The notes: generated by a model not told the origin, from the letters alone. DNA of 64,000 bases from Aspidiotus rigidus (GCA_035079385.1 JAVHKY010000023.1:9399501-9463500), one strand, 5' to 3'; shown: positions 21,120 to 35,300, counted from the stretch's first letter. Program-made: numbers and translations.

Positions 21120-23060
21120 CTAAGTCACCCTCCTTTCATATATATCGTAGCTTGGAGGTCGAATCATGTATAGTTTGGAAGTTGAAATTTTTCACAGTCA
21201 CCTGCCATTGTATATAGCTCCAAACTCCGGGCCTGTGACGTAACGATTTGATGACGTCATAGAACTGGTACATAAACATTTTTCAGATCCACGTGCCCTA
21301 TAAAACAGGTTCCTTACCACTCCTTGTTTAACTCTGTTGAAGAATCCGTCAGTTTTTTACTGGGGACCTGTTTTAAGGGAGGGTAATTTGGAGAAAAATG
21401 ACAGGCGCCGTTCACCTGGCGATGGACAGCGAAACATGGTACTTAGAAAAATTTTCTATCTCCGGTCTGATACGTGGAGGAATTGAAACATTCTCAAGCT
21501 TGGAGCTCATCCAAACGGCGGACGCCCCCCCCCCCGATAAAACAGGTTCCCTGTTGAAATAATACATGATATGACCCGCATTAGAATAGCCCCTTCATGT
21601 TACGAGGCATGCAAGGCTTCGTGTACCGATAGGCGTAGCACCCGCAATGAACCAGATATGCAATGCTTCAAACACTATAAGTTCCCCTTTTATTGTATAT
21701 ATAATACGGATCGCGAGTCGAAATTTTTTCAAGTCTCCCTCCTAGCATATATAGCTGGAGGGCGGACTCTATGACGTCTCAGTCTGATGACGTCATATAC
21801 CACCCTCTTGACGTCACAATCTGATGACGTCATAGATCAGTTTTTAACAAGGAACCTTTTTCATCGGGGGGGGGGGGGGATATTTCGAAAAAAACGTTCG
21901 CCGTCCGGCAAAAATTGGAGCTCGTTAATTATACAAGTCCCCCCAATTTTACCTCCAATTCGCGCTTCTACCCAACTTTCTACGACTTTTCTGAGCTGAG
22001 TTATGGACCAAAATGTACCAAAAATTGACCAATCTGCCAAAATTCTCAAAAATTATAAATTGCTCAAACTTCCATATTTTACTTGACTTGAAAGTGAAAT
22101 ATAACGCTGATTTCGAAAAAAAATATCTAAGTTACTCTATGCAGCTTGAAAATGGATGGATTTTCAATTTTTTATTTCCAAAATCTTGGCAAATTGGTCG
22201 ATTTTTGACGCATAACTCAGCTCAGAAAAGTTGTAGAAAGTTGGATAGGAGCGAAAATTGAAGATGAAATTGAGGTACAAATTTCGTAGATTTAAAGTAT
22301 ACATCTAACGTTTCGCGTTTTTACACTGGAGTGAATTTAGCGCAAACTCTCATTTAACTGGCAACATCTTTTCCCCGCACTCGGTTATAATGGCCTGAGA
22401 GTCGAAATTTTCTCTAAGTCTTCCTGCTGTTGTATACAGCATGAAATTCAAAATTTCCTTTCAAGTCCCCCTCCTATCATATATAGCTCAAGAGTAGAAA
22501 TTTTTTCAAGTCCCTCTCTTATATCTACATTGTTTAGATCTCCCGTGCGCCATATTTCAGATCCCGCTTGCACCATAAAACAGGTTCCCTCCCACCCCTC
22601 GTTTAATTCCATTGGAGAACCCGTGAGTTTTTTTTCCAAGTTCCCCTTCTGTTATACATAGCTTCAAAGTCCGGGCCTGTGACGTCAAGATTTGATGACA
22701 TCATGAGTGGACCTTTTTCTATGTCTACCTCCTATCATACATAGCTTAGGAGCGGGACCTGTGACGTTACAGTCTGATAACGTCATGGATCAGTTTTTTT
22801 CAAGTTCCCTTCCTATTTTATACATGTAGTTCCAAAGTCCGGGCTTGTGACGTGACGTCACAGGTCAGCCTTATGACGTCATCCACGCGCCTCATAAAAC
22901 AGGCTCCCTGCCACCCCTCGCTTAACTTCCTTAATGAACCCGTGAGTTTTTCCAAGTCCCCCCTTCTATAATGGACAGCTCGAGAGTCGAAATTTTTCCA
23001 CGACGCACAGCGAATTTCTAAAAAAAAACCTATGGAACAGGTTACCTGTTGAAGCTCCCT
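21120..23060. repeat. TGACGTCA-bearing dispersed repeats (reverse orientation)
   Basis: Around the MITE copies are many units of ATATATAGCTC...AAATTTTTTCAAGTCCC, GGGCCTGTGACGT and ATAAAACAGGTTCCCT, with TGACGTCA or one-base variants near 21250, 21776-21830, 22680, 22770 and 22845-22880. These are the reverse complement of the array at 9890-10990. Short palindromes built on AACAGGTWACCTGTT lie at 20311-20325 and 23036-23050. No genes. Confidence 0.7.
21945..22388. mobile_element. Second, truncated copy of the fold-back MITE
   Basis: It shares the interior and right arm with the element at 20423: TGAGCTGAGTTATGGACC, CAAAAATTGACC, GAAGATGAAATTGAG and GTGAATTTAGCGCAAACT in the same order. The outer left arm is missing and replaced by GC-rich repeat sequence; the right terminus is diverged (CCCGCACTCGGTTATA). 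Confidence 0.65.
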
Positions 23061-23427
23061 CTCAAACAGTCATGAGAAAATCAGAATACGATGAAGTGTT
23101 TCCAATCTACCCATTTATTTCTACGACACCACATGGTTCTTACCCATTCTTTTCGTCTTCTTCGGCTCACTCCGAGTCCATAACCCTCAATGTAGTAGTA
23201 TGGCTCGTTAATTTAATAGACGAAGAAAAAAAAATATATATAAAAATATTTCGAAAAAAAGAGAGAAAATTTACCTTAATGAATAAAAATTGACTGCACG
23301 TAAGTTTTGTGCGCTGATATTTTATTACAATGCAATCTGGTGAAATTCGTGCACCAAGTAAAAAATGATATAAGAAGATACCTTTAATTTCAATTCTGAT
23401 GCATTGTTTGGGATTCGTGGTTTACAG

Positions 23428-26400
23428 GTACAACCGGAGCACGTGACTTGTCATGTCCAAGAATTTGCCAAGAAGGGAGTGCCGAAGAGCCGGTTTGTGG
23501 GTCCGATGGAATAATCTATCCTAGCGACTGTGAAATGAAGAAGAAAACTTGTGGTCGAGGTAAGTACGAGTAATACATCGATATTATTATGTGCAATCGA
23601 TTATCAAAGCTCAATAAAAATATAGGAGGGACTGTAGTCCGTATGTCAACATTTATGACCTACATTCCAATAATATTATAGGCTGTCTGAAAATCCTTTG
23701 TATGATTTTCATCAATCACCACTTTGAAATTCTGTAAATAAACCTTATTACAAATCTCGTTTCCGGTGTTACCAATTTGCATATGCTATAACTTTCTCGA
23801 ACAATCGCTAAATTCACGCTAACTTACGATAAATCTCGTCGTAAATTGTATTGTTGATTTTCAAGTGTCCGCGAGAATGCATTGAATATTTATGAATATT
23901 TACTCGGACCGATTTTCGGATTTGTTTCTGTAGGTGTAACTGTAGCGACAAATGCCACGACGTGTTTACGTTCTTCAGGCTCACGCTGCGAACATCGATG
24001 CGGAAAAGATCGAGAACCAGTTTGTGGAACGGATGGCAAAACTTATTTGAATAGATGCTGGCTACAAGTTGAAATTTGCAGGTTAATATGACCGAAAAAT
24101 TATCATAATATTGTGTTTGAATAAACAATATTTTAGTTTCGCTATAATAATTATAGTGCAAATTAAATAGATAGGAATCTCTATCTGTATATCCGATGAG
24201 AAGTGAAAGAGGACGATGAAGACTTGGAGAAAACTTTTTCGATCTGTATGACAGCTGTTCTTGAAGGAATTCGACTCTGGATAAGATTTAAAAAATCGCA
24301 AAGATTTCTTTTTGATTTCTTCCATTTTTTAAAAATTTCTTCAATACAATAGACATAAACCATATTTTTACATACCCTGAACTTACAACTCTACGAAACT
24401 CACTAAATATACTCGACTCTAGAATACAAGCACTTAAAAATGACACCTCATACACAAAACTCACGCAATACCTAACCTCAGCCGAATTTTCCTCTCTACT
24501 CTAAGACGTGCAACTACCTATAAAATTAAAGTAAAATTAGCCTTTAAGATGACTGTACCTACCTTTAGTGTAGTATATCAAGCTAATAGCCCAAAGTGTA
24601 CTTAAAAGCTTGTAAAAATAAAGAAAAAAAAAAAAAAAAAAATCATCTGGACTCAAAGAATGGTGGCGAAGGTCACTCTTTTTTTAATAGAGTAATCTTG
24701 TGTTCTAATGATGAGAAAAAAATGACCGGGGGGCGGGCTGAGTATGATTATTTTGTTCTTTTATTTTAAATTATAATTCTGATCATAATAGAGCACTTGA
24801 AATCAAAAGTTGGAAGAAGAAGGGGGAACAAATTTTGCATTTGTCACCAGAATTCAGAGAAAGTAGATATATTAGAGAAAATATAAGCGAAAAATTCCAT
24901 GATGTTGAATGATTACACAGTGTTCTAAGGTCCTAACTGAAAACAGAAGTGCGTTATTTTTTTCTTCTTTGATTGATTTCATTATGACAGCCAGACTCTT
25001 CATTAGACGAGACGAGTTTTGAAATAATTTTTGTGAATTTTGAAGAGGTGAACTTATTCGTGTCCCGACATCGGGACAAACTTTGTTGTCAGTTCTGCAA
25101 ATCCTCAGTTTGGTGAAAATAATTCAGACTCTTCATAGAACACAAAAACTAAAAGAACCTTGCTCTCAATTCATGGAACAGCTTTTAATTTGTATTTATT
25201 TTCAGACGATTTTTCTGTTTAATTTTAATACTTTTTCCAGAAGGGAATAGTGAAATATGAGGGAAAAAGGCACAAATTTTTGCTCCTTTCATGAGATTTT
25301 AACGCCCAGCGCACCTAGTGGCCGATATTGCTAACAGCCACCTTCAACGCTTGAGCTTTAGAGTTTAAATTTGGGCGTTTGTTTCATCACGTCTCATCAT
25401 TCCCTTTTCTGAAAGCTAGATTCCAATTGCCGTTAATTATCGTACTTTCAGTTTTTTAATGTTTTCGTATCTCTTCTTCATTGTAACAGAGTGGAGACCT
25501 CGCTGTCACATTTAGGTCCGTGCAACAATATTTCAGCGCATCGAGAAAACTGTCCAATCAATTGCGAGCAAGCTCCGATGGATGGACCTATCTGCGGTTC
25601 CGATGGTAACGTGTACAAAAACACATGTCTGATGAAGTTAAGAACTTGCGGGTGAGTCTGTTTTTGTGCCCATCACTGTATAACCACGAATTCTAAAACT
25701 CGCAGGTCTCGAAATAGAGACTAAAGAACTTTGAGAAGTCTGTTCTATCCGTGAAGATTCCTTCATCCCTGTTTTTTGGAGATTGAAGTTTCTTAAAACC
25801 GCATTGCATCTAAGGAATGAGAGGCTTCTCAGTTTCCAAACTTTTTTCAGGACTTACCCGATAAACCAAATCGACCAAATATCTCAGTTGATTTTGAGTA
25901 GATGTTGACCAAAAATAGACTGAGCGGGCGCTCTAACGAGTGACTAATAATAGACCAACTTTTTCAGTCGATTTACTTCCGCTCTTCCCTACCATATATA
26001 GACCACATTTAAACCAACTTAGACAAAATTTTGATGGAAAAAATTAGTCGATCTGCAGGTGATGTAGGTACCATAAAATGGTCTATCCTCAGTCATTGTC
26101 CATACTTCCTCTGCAATTGACTATATTTTGACCATTTTTGACCAAAAAAACAGTCGATTTCTAGGGAACCCTGACGATATAAAATAGTTTCTCATAGTCA
26201 ATATTTAATCAGTGTCAACAGACCACCATAATTAGAAAAAGCACATTTTTTTTTTTCTGACGAAAAAGATTGGTTCATATTTCTGGGCAATGTAGACGAT
26301 ATTAAAATAGTCTGTTGTAGCCTATATTCAAGCGATATTAACGAACCACTACAAATAGACCACTTTTGACAAAGCAGAATAATCAAGTTTGGGCAATAGA

Positions 26401-29400
26401 GACGCCATGAAACGATCTATAGTTAGGTGATACTAATAGACTACTATTTTTGACGGGAAAAACCAGTCTATATCTAAGCCTCCCTCAATTGAGAGAAGAA
26501 AAGAATGAAGATAGCAATCTTGTTAGCGGGATTATACCTAGGTATTGAGAGGAATGCGATTTTGGTCTAAAATTACAATATTAATTATTATACCTTCAAT
26601 TATTTATGGACAATGTTCAGAAATTTGTGGACTGTATCATAAATTCATATCAATTCACATTGAATCAATTAATTTAAATAATTTCTTAAAATGAATCTAA
26701 ATTGATTATTTATTTATTTAAATTTACTTATTATAATTTAATTGATATATTAATAATAATCTTTATCAATTTAATTTGTGTTAATTTATTATTTAAATTA
26801 ATTAAAAAAAATTATTCTTTGCTAGGTAATTATTTTTTTTATTTGTCATAAATAAACCTAATAATTTTCTATTGGTTGAACGTAAAATTGAACAAAAAAA
26901 TGAATACATAATTCTGGTTCAATATGATTACAAGTTTTAAATATTATTTAAAATCATTGAAATTATTAGATAATTTTTATCAATTCTTATTTAAAGGATC
27001 AAATATATTCATTAAATAAATTAAATGAAATATAAAAATCATTTAGTTTCAATTTTTTTACTTTTTTTATAATGATTTTTATATAAATTATTAGAAATGA
27101 ATATAAATATTTTTATCAAATAAATAATTCTAAAAAACAAAATTAATGATTTTAATAATAAACTATATGAAGAAAATTTAAATAAGATCTTTATTTTTTC
27201 AAAATAATATTATATTAGATATTATAAACTTTTAAAAATAAATTTAGAATTTAATTTCAAAAAATAAAATTGATATGAAATTGAATTTAAAAAAATATTA
27301 TTTAGTAATTAATCCTGATGGAATTCCTTAAATTGAATATATAAATCTAATATTTTTATGATTAGTAGAATAATATGTTAATTCATTAAACAATTTGATT
27401 ATTAGGAATATTGATTTTTAAATTTCAAATTTTATTTTAGATTTTATTTTAAATATCTTTATTTATCTGCGAGTTTGCAAGCAATATGACAATTGATTCA
27501 TTTCGAAGAAATTGACCGCAAATTTTGGGCAAAATTGAGTGACTACGGTTTGCATGAGAATAGACCAAAAAAAAGAGTAAAAATATTGGTATAGATGTTG
27601 AGGACAAGTCGACTGAAAATGGACCAAGATATGTCCTAGGGATATCCGCCGAGAGATTGACTGGAAATTTTGGTCAAAAGTGTGTGACTATGCGGCTCGC
27701 CCCATAATACTCATTTTAAACCAAAAAAGAGAGTAAAAATAATTTATTGATGGATGTTGAAGAAAAATCTACTCAAGATGGATCAAGGTATCTCCCAAAA
27801 TATCTGCCCAGAAATCGACTAGAAATCTTAGTCAAAATTGAGTAATAAATACGATATCAATTTTAGACTAACAAACGAGGAAAAATTTCATTTTGTATTG
27901 ACAATATCACGACCAAAAATGGGTCGAAATGTGTATTCCGCATAGTGATCAAAAATAACCAAAAATTATGGTCAAAATTTAGTAGGAATAATATCAGACC
28001 AATAATCAACTGAAATGAATAGGCAAAATTTGGTGGATTTATCTCAAAAATTTACTAAAAATCAACCACTTTCTGATGGTTCCATAATATTTGGTCTCTT
28101 TTCAGTCGTAGGACCAAAAACCAACCAATATCGACCATTTAGTGATGATCGATTTGGTTTATCGGGTTACTTCCCATTGTTGGGCTTGGAGCTGAAAGTT
28201 CAATTGAGTTGCACAGATTTTCTTTGTACAAAAATGTCCGTTAGGTTGACCTTGACCTAATTACAGACTTGAAAAAATCGAGAGGAGGAGGAGGAGGGAG
28301 TGAAGAACGCACAAATTTCTTTCCATAGAACTTGAAAAAATTTCAATCTTCGAACTGTATATATATGAGGAGGAATGGGGGCGAGGAGGATTAAATAAAT
28401 GTTTTCTTTCAAATACAGTGGGAAGGGGGAGGTTTGGAAAATTCTAATTCTTGGGCTATGGGGGGGGGGGGGGGAGAATTGAAATAATTTTGAATGTCGA
28501 ATATAAGAAGAGGACTTTGAAAAATTTCCATTCTCCGAGTATATGGTCAGGAGCAATCTCTTTCAAGGAGGACATGGAAAAATTTTGACTTTTGAGGAAT
28601 TTGATTAATTTTTTCGAGAAAATCATTTTGTTTCTTTTCTAAGAGCGATTTAACTACAAAGAGCGTGGGAATTAACAGATATAAAATAGGATGTTGTGGA
28701 TCGAAGGAAGTTTAGGGTAATGGTAGTGGATTCCGAGTCGAATAATGCCCCTTAACATGATTGTATATACAATTTTGTTAGGCCTCTTAACATTTTTGTA
28801 TATACGATTTTGTTAGGCCTTTTAATATTTTCGATATACGATTTTGTTAGTCCTCTTAATAATTTTGTATACACAATTTTGTTAGGTCAAAATTCCGAGT
28901 TGTTAGAGAGGGCAGAATCGACTCGAGAAAAAACAAAAAATGATTTTCTGAGGTTGAAGAGGTATGGCCAGGAGAATAAAGAAGAGTGGACAATTGGTTA
29001 GCATGGTGGTATTAGCATTAGGGGCGAGCGGAGTGCCCAAGAAGAAGGAAGAGTGGGATAGGTGGATGTGACCAGCTCTTAGTCGAGCTATGACTATTCC
29101 TTAATGGTGAGGAATGAATTGAAAACGACCTGGGGATCGTCGAGGATTTCTTTATCAAATGAAGTCTATCGTGGAATTGAGAGAACCAAAGCTTATGCCA
29201 CTATGCGATGATTAGAGATCGATAATGAGACAGGCCGGAGAAGGGATAGGATAAGTGTTTGAGGAGAAAAACAGGGCTCGCTTGGCACCTAGGTTCACTG
29301 CGTCGTGTCCCGGAGGCCAATATGACCAGGAATTCAGAGGAAAACAATTGAAAATAAAGAAGATATTTAATGCGCTGAACGATGGTATGGAAAAATAGGG

Positions 29401-32311
29401 GTCTTGCATGGCTTAAAGAGAGGAAAAAGAGTCGGACAGGAATAGGAATTCACTGGAAGAAGGGAGGAGAAAGATGTGAGTAAGGCAGGATAGATGGCAG
29501 ATGGTTCAGCAGAATATGTGGCCAAGTTTTTCATACGGAAAATTGAGACTTGACTATTGATAGAAGAGGCGTAGCCAGTACTGGAACCTGCTATGGATCC
29601 ATCTGTAGAGCACAAGTGGTGGGAGAGAAAATCGTTGTGAATTATGGCTTTGATTTGTTTCAAATAAATTAAGTTGGCAAGTCAGCCAGATCGAGGCGAA
29701 TTGAGGCGTCGTAGATGCCCAGGGAAGGGTGGATGAGTGGATAGGAAGGAGACCTAAAATTTGGGATGATAGTTTACATGGGGTTTTAATGAAAGTAGTA
29801 GTGAGTATTAGGAACTAGGGGAAGGAGGAAAGATAGGGAGTTGGAGGCCGCAGACGCCAAAAACTTGGTGGTTGCGATAATGAGCGGAATCGTAGGGGAT
29901 GGATGCCAGCCTCAGCGTATAGGCTGAGGTAGGGCTGGTGCACAGAATACCAAGGGTTGATCGTAGGAGCAAATTGTATTGCATCCAGTGATGTTAGGAA
30001 AGATTTATTAGTCTGACTGTAGATTGGGGACCCGTACTCCAGTTGAGAGTGAATTGAAGTAAAGCAGAAGCTTGCAAATCCAGTGTAGGATAAGCACATT
30101 TAGTGAGCTGAAGCATTTGGCTTTTAAAGCTTCGATATGAGTGGTCTAGGAGTATTTGGAAAGGAATTTGTTAGATTGAAAGCTGATGATCTGGAAGTTG
30201 TGAAGGAAGAAGCGATGGGGAAGGGGATTGAGAGGGAAGAAAGACGCGTCTCTTAGGTCTGAAAGAAGTCGTTTAGAGAGGGGAAGGGGACACATTTTAT
30301 TAGATCGCTTATGACAATCAGGAAGAGTGGATACTCCAACATTTCTGTCGATTGATGTAACCGAGAGTTGAAAGCCGAGATTTTGTTGGATTATACTGAT
30401 TACTTGTTAAAAATCCAGCCAGCCCATTGAAATCCTAAAATTTTGCTATACTCTGTATTTTCAAAACACCCGGCAATCATTTCTCAGGCTTTGGCTAAGT
30501 GATGTATTATTGTCTGCGATTCATCATTCTAATTCAACAATAATTTACGGTACATTATATTGTTTATTTTCTTTACCAGACAGGGTGTTGTGAAAACATC
30601 GAAAAAGCATTGCCAGACGACCAGGCATTGTCGTGAATCGTGCTGGAGAGTTTCGAAGCCTACTTGTGGTTCTGACGGTATCATCTATAGCAACGCATGT
30701 CGTATGAAATCGAAGAACTGCGGGTAAGATATTGTAGTGTAATGGAGTTGGCGTCAAATTTTTATAAGAAAATTGGGTAAGAACTATTCAGGGAAACTGA
30801 CTGCTTGTCACCTTGGGTACATTATGAATCCACGGGGTAGGGATAGTTTCACTGGCAAGTTGATTAAAAATTGTACCAAGACTCCGCAATTCCTAAAGTC
30901 ATAATTTCGTCGTCCTCCTCTTGTTTTATTAATCCCTTTCTTGTTTTCATTGTCGAGTTCATCGCATATTTTACGATGGCCGCTTATTCTTTTATAGTAA
31001 GCACGTATTTGAGGTACCGATGGCATTCTGCTTATCGCAGGAGCGCGACAGACTCGGTTCGGCTAATTCTTGTCCGATTTCGTGCCAAGAAGAGAAGGAG
31101 AAATTGACCTGTGGCTCGGATGGTAATATTTATCGAAACGAGTGCGAGATGAAACTTTTGAATTGTGGGTACGTGAGAAATATTTTACAAAGCCTAATCC
31201 GGGACTAACGGATTGATTGTGTCGAGGATTAAACGTTTGTTGCTCTTTCTTCTATACAGATTACAATCTAAGCGTAAAATAATGAAAGTGGATTTTGATA
31301 AATGTCGGAATAAATTCGCCAAGTGTAGTAAAAATATCTGTAACGAGGATGAAGATTACATCTGCGGAACAGATGCGAATACCTATTTAAATATGTGCCA
31401 TTTACAAACTGCCAATTGCATGTAAGTTGCTAATGAGTTTTTTGATAAGGATTTTTGATTTATGCAAACCGTCTGGAAGGAGTAAGAGAGGCCGTGTTTA
31501 GTCTATAACGTCTGATGAACTTCTTACGTATAAAAAAAAAAAAAAAAAAAAAAAAAAACGATTGAAATAATAATTTATATTTGAATATTATTCGTAGGAA
31601 AGGAGTTCAATTAGCGCATCTGGGTAAATGCGTTGAACTTGTTAAGGAAGAATCTTGCCCGACGTCGTGTAACAACGAAGAAGAGCAACCGGTTTGTGGT
31701 TCGGATGGTAATGTTTATAGGTGAGTAAAACCGCGTATACTATTTAACGACAATATTTATTCATATTACAAATAGGTCTAATAATGATACTAATAGTACT
31801 GCGATATACTAAACGTCGTTATTGTAATACCGATCATTAATGGTCGCATAAAGAACTCGTCGTCATTCGTTTATGATATGTGCGTAGGACATTATGTGAC
31901 CTGCAGATGAACACATGTGGTCAGAAAGTGGTACCCGTAGCTTTGCATCATTGTCGGAAGACAGCCGCCTGCAATGAGATCTGCGCTGAGGATAAGAATT
32001 ACGTGTGTGGTTCCGACAATAAATTTTACAAGAACGAATGCGAAATGAAACGCGAAAATTGCGGGTAAGTTGAGTCAGGGTTTTCGATAGGTAAATACGG
32101 AAAGTTCCTCGAGTGTCAAGAAATCCAATTTCAATGTTCTGGAATCGAGTTGTTGAGGGACGAGGAGTGGAAATATGTCTCAAAAATGATTAGATTGGTC
32201 TTATCATCAAAGTGTAGTTCACTATAGTTGAATGAAATGCCAGCAAGACATGACACGATTCTAATTCAACCAACAATAAATAAATTTTCTTGCTGTATCA
32301 CATTTTTGTTC

Positions 32312-32346
<35 letters not shown>

Positions 32347-35300
32347 CAATGGAACCCTCCATTATTTAAGTTAGAGATGACCGTGTCCGTGTCGTGACGT
32401 CATTAGAAAAATTTTGAACTCTGAACCTCTGAAGAAGGAAGACAAAAACAACATTTTAAAACATGAAAAAAAAAAAATCAACCCAAAGAATAAAATAAAT
32501 TATTTAAAAAAATAATAATTAATAAATAAATAAACGAAAAATGACGTAAAATAAAATTTAAATGAAGTTTTTCCTTAGTTTTTTTTTTATTATTATTTTC
32601 ATTTGTTTATTTATTTATTTTTTATTGCTATATTTTTTGTTAAGGGAATACCTTCAGAAATCGTATGAAAAGAGTTTTTCCATTCTCTGGGCTTCGAGCA
32701 ATGTTGATATTTGGGAAGGAGGCTTCGGAAAATTCTGACTCTCAAGCTCTAGTATTTAGAAAGGGGGATTAAAAGAACTTGAAAAAAGGTCTACCTTAAA
32801 ATTTTTATAAAGGAGGCACTTTCGAAAATTTTAAGATTTGAATATAATTATGAACTCTTACAGCTCGGCGCGAGTCTGAATCTTGACTTTCATTCGAAGA
32901 ATGAAGAAAGAAAGAGACTGAATAATAATTTTCATACGTATCAATCAAATTATTTACTTTACTTGACCGCTCTCGGAGGTCTTGGAAACATGATTAATAG
33001 AGGCAAAGGGAATTAGCTTGGAACTGTACAGAGGAAAAGGATTATTATTGTCCTCGTTAGTGCGATATATATCGCAGAGAACTTGAAATGATCTCGAGGA
33101 AATTACGAGCTGGGAGCTTCATAGGCGAAATGGTATTCATAATAAAAGAACTTTTGCCTTTCATCAATGACCTTAACCTACTTTGGGACTTACAAAAAAC
33201 TGAAAATTGGAGAATAGTTTGATATCGGAAAATAATTTTGGGAAGGAAGGGTGAATGAAAATAAGGATGTGATGTCAAGAAAACTTGAAAGCTCGAGTAG
33301 GCTGTTATATCATTAGGGTATGATATCGTTGATAAGATTGAGGGATAGACGGAAGAAGGGAGAGGGTAATTTATTTTGAGCAACCTAGAAAAAGGTGGTT
33401 CCAAACAATACACAGGAAGGAGACTTTCAAACATGTAAACTAAGAACTGAGGGGAGGAGCTGAGGGCTTATCTCTCTTTATCTGCAGAGAGGGAATTAAT
33501 CATAGCAGGGAGGGTGAACTGGAACATACTCAGAGATAAAATAGATCTAAAGCAGCACAAATTGCTGAACGTGATGCAAGATTTTTCTGCTCAAATCTCT
33601 GTAGAAGAGGGACTCGGAAAAATTTCTAGCCCAAACTCTTACAGAAGTTACTGGACGGAACTTTGAGCTTTCTGAAGAAAAAGAGGATGTCATTGCCCTT
33701 GCGATGATGATTCTTACAAACTTTGGAAAAATAAAAATATCGGTGAATAGAATTTTTTAATTCTAAAATTTAAAAATCTATGTGTTGATGCAGGCGTTCC
33801 TCCTCTCGCTCTTTCACTTCCTACTTTTCTGCCCTCAATAGCCAACACTCAAATCTTCACATCTTTTCAAATTCTCTTAGCCGACGTAATTTACCCTCTC
33901 TATCATCGCAACTCTGTCGAGACCTCCATCTCAAAATTAGACCCTTACTTCTCATGTTTCCCCTTTGCTCCTATTCCTAAAATCAATCTCGATCCTTCTG
34001 AAATTTCTAAAACAGCTGACTCTTAAGTTCAAAGAACTCCTCGACAAAGTCTTTTCTGAATACTTTTCCTTGTCACCTTCTCTGCTAGACGGACGGATCT
34101 AAATCGAGAACCAGAACCGGTTTTGTAGTTTCCATTCAGAATAACATCTCGTCCTTCCGCATAAAAAATTCCGCTTCCATATTCATCTGGTCCCCCCTCT
34201 CACCTGCTTCTCTCGTTTCCTCAAATATTACTATCTGATTTTCTCTCATTCGGACTTGCTACCCAAAACGCTCATTCTATCAATCCTATCATCTGACGAA
34301 CCCTCATTCTTGCACAGTCATTAATTTCTGTCTCGTCCTTCATTTTTTCTTCCGAGAATATTGGGGACACATCGACCTTAAGGAATATGACTTAGTGGAC
34401 CTTACCGCAAAGCAGTCATTGCGTTCCCCTTCTCACCTTCATTTGATTTCAAACTCTATTACTGCTTCCTCCACCTTTTCTTGATTCTGGCATGACTTTT
34501 GGTCCTCCTTATCCTCCAACGAGCTCCAATCTGTAAAAAAAATTTCAATTCCTTGTTCTACTTCAAATCACTCTTCTGAAGAGAAGACGTCACCCTGAGC
34601 CGTCGCACCCACTATTTTCTCCTTTTACGCCTCTCAGATGCTTACACACGATTTACCCGTTTAATACTTATCTTCATATCCAGCTCTGGCTTTACCATTC
34701 AGTCGTCTTCCTGTATCACAAACTCCCTCTCAAACAATCAATTAGGAAAATCATTAGTAGGATGAACAACCTGTAATCCACCTGTTCTCAAGGCACTATC
34801 ACCCTTATTGTTCCCATCTACCCACTCCGAGCTCATAATTTAACGGACAGTTGCAAGGCTCGTCAATGTAATGGAAAATTCTCCCTCCCCCCTTCTTACT
34901 AAAAAATATTCCAAGAAGTCACTACTTCCATTTTCGATGCTTCTACATCCTTTTCTAGAGGCAGGAAGAATAATGATCCCCTGTACATCCGCGCGATCTC
35001 TTTTCTATGTATACTGTAAACTTCAGAAAGACCCTATTTTCCCCAAAATTTTGTCTGTGATGAGAGCATTAGCGTTTAGAAACTCCAGCCAAAGAATGTC
35101 CCACCGCGTCTGACTAAATCGTTAGGCAACTGACGCAAAATTTTATTTCAAGTTGAAAGGGAAACGAGTTCGTCTCATTAATTACCTTTTGGAAATCCAT
35201 GAATATTCATATATTATGCGGTGGCATAGGTGGGTAGGGACTTATCTTATAAATCTTGAGTGAGGTGAAAACTAACATCGAATTTACAATGACGAGGTGT

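Larger units (their letters stand above)
25857..28166. mobile_element. 2.3-kb fold-back element in a Kazal intron
   Basis: The outer ends are an 18-bp perfect inverted repeat, CCCGATAAACCAAATCGA (25857-25874) and its complement (28149-28166). Each arm, about 690 bp, is an array of degenerate units of roughly 125 bp containing GACCAAAA and CAGTCGATTT. The left-arm units occur in the right arm as reverse complement (AAATCGACT...TTTGGTCAAAA). The centre, about 26545-27465, is unrelated AT-rich mitochondrial DNA. It codes for nothing of its own and resembles Foldback-type transposons. Confidence 0.7.

Noticed and set aside
26850..27020. FDP-containing frame suggesting the start of mitochondrial ATP6
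   Set aside because: A three-residue match in very AT-rich DNA. Continued, decayed COX1 is an equal or better explanation.
28015..28260. 81-codon plus-strand frame at the right end of the fold-back element
   Set aside because: It lies in the inverted-repeat arm and translates the degenerate repeat unit.
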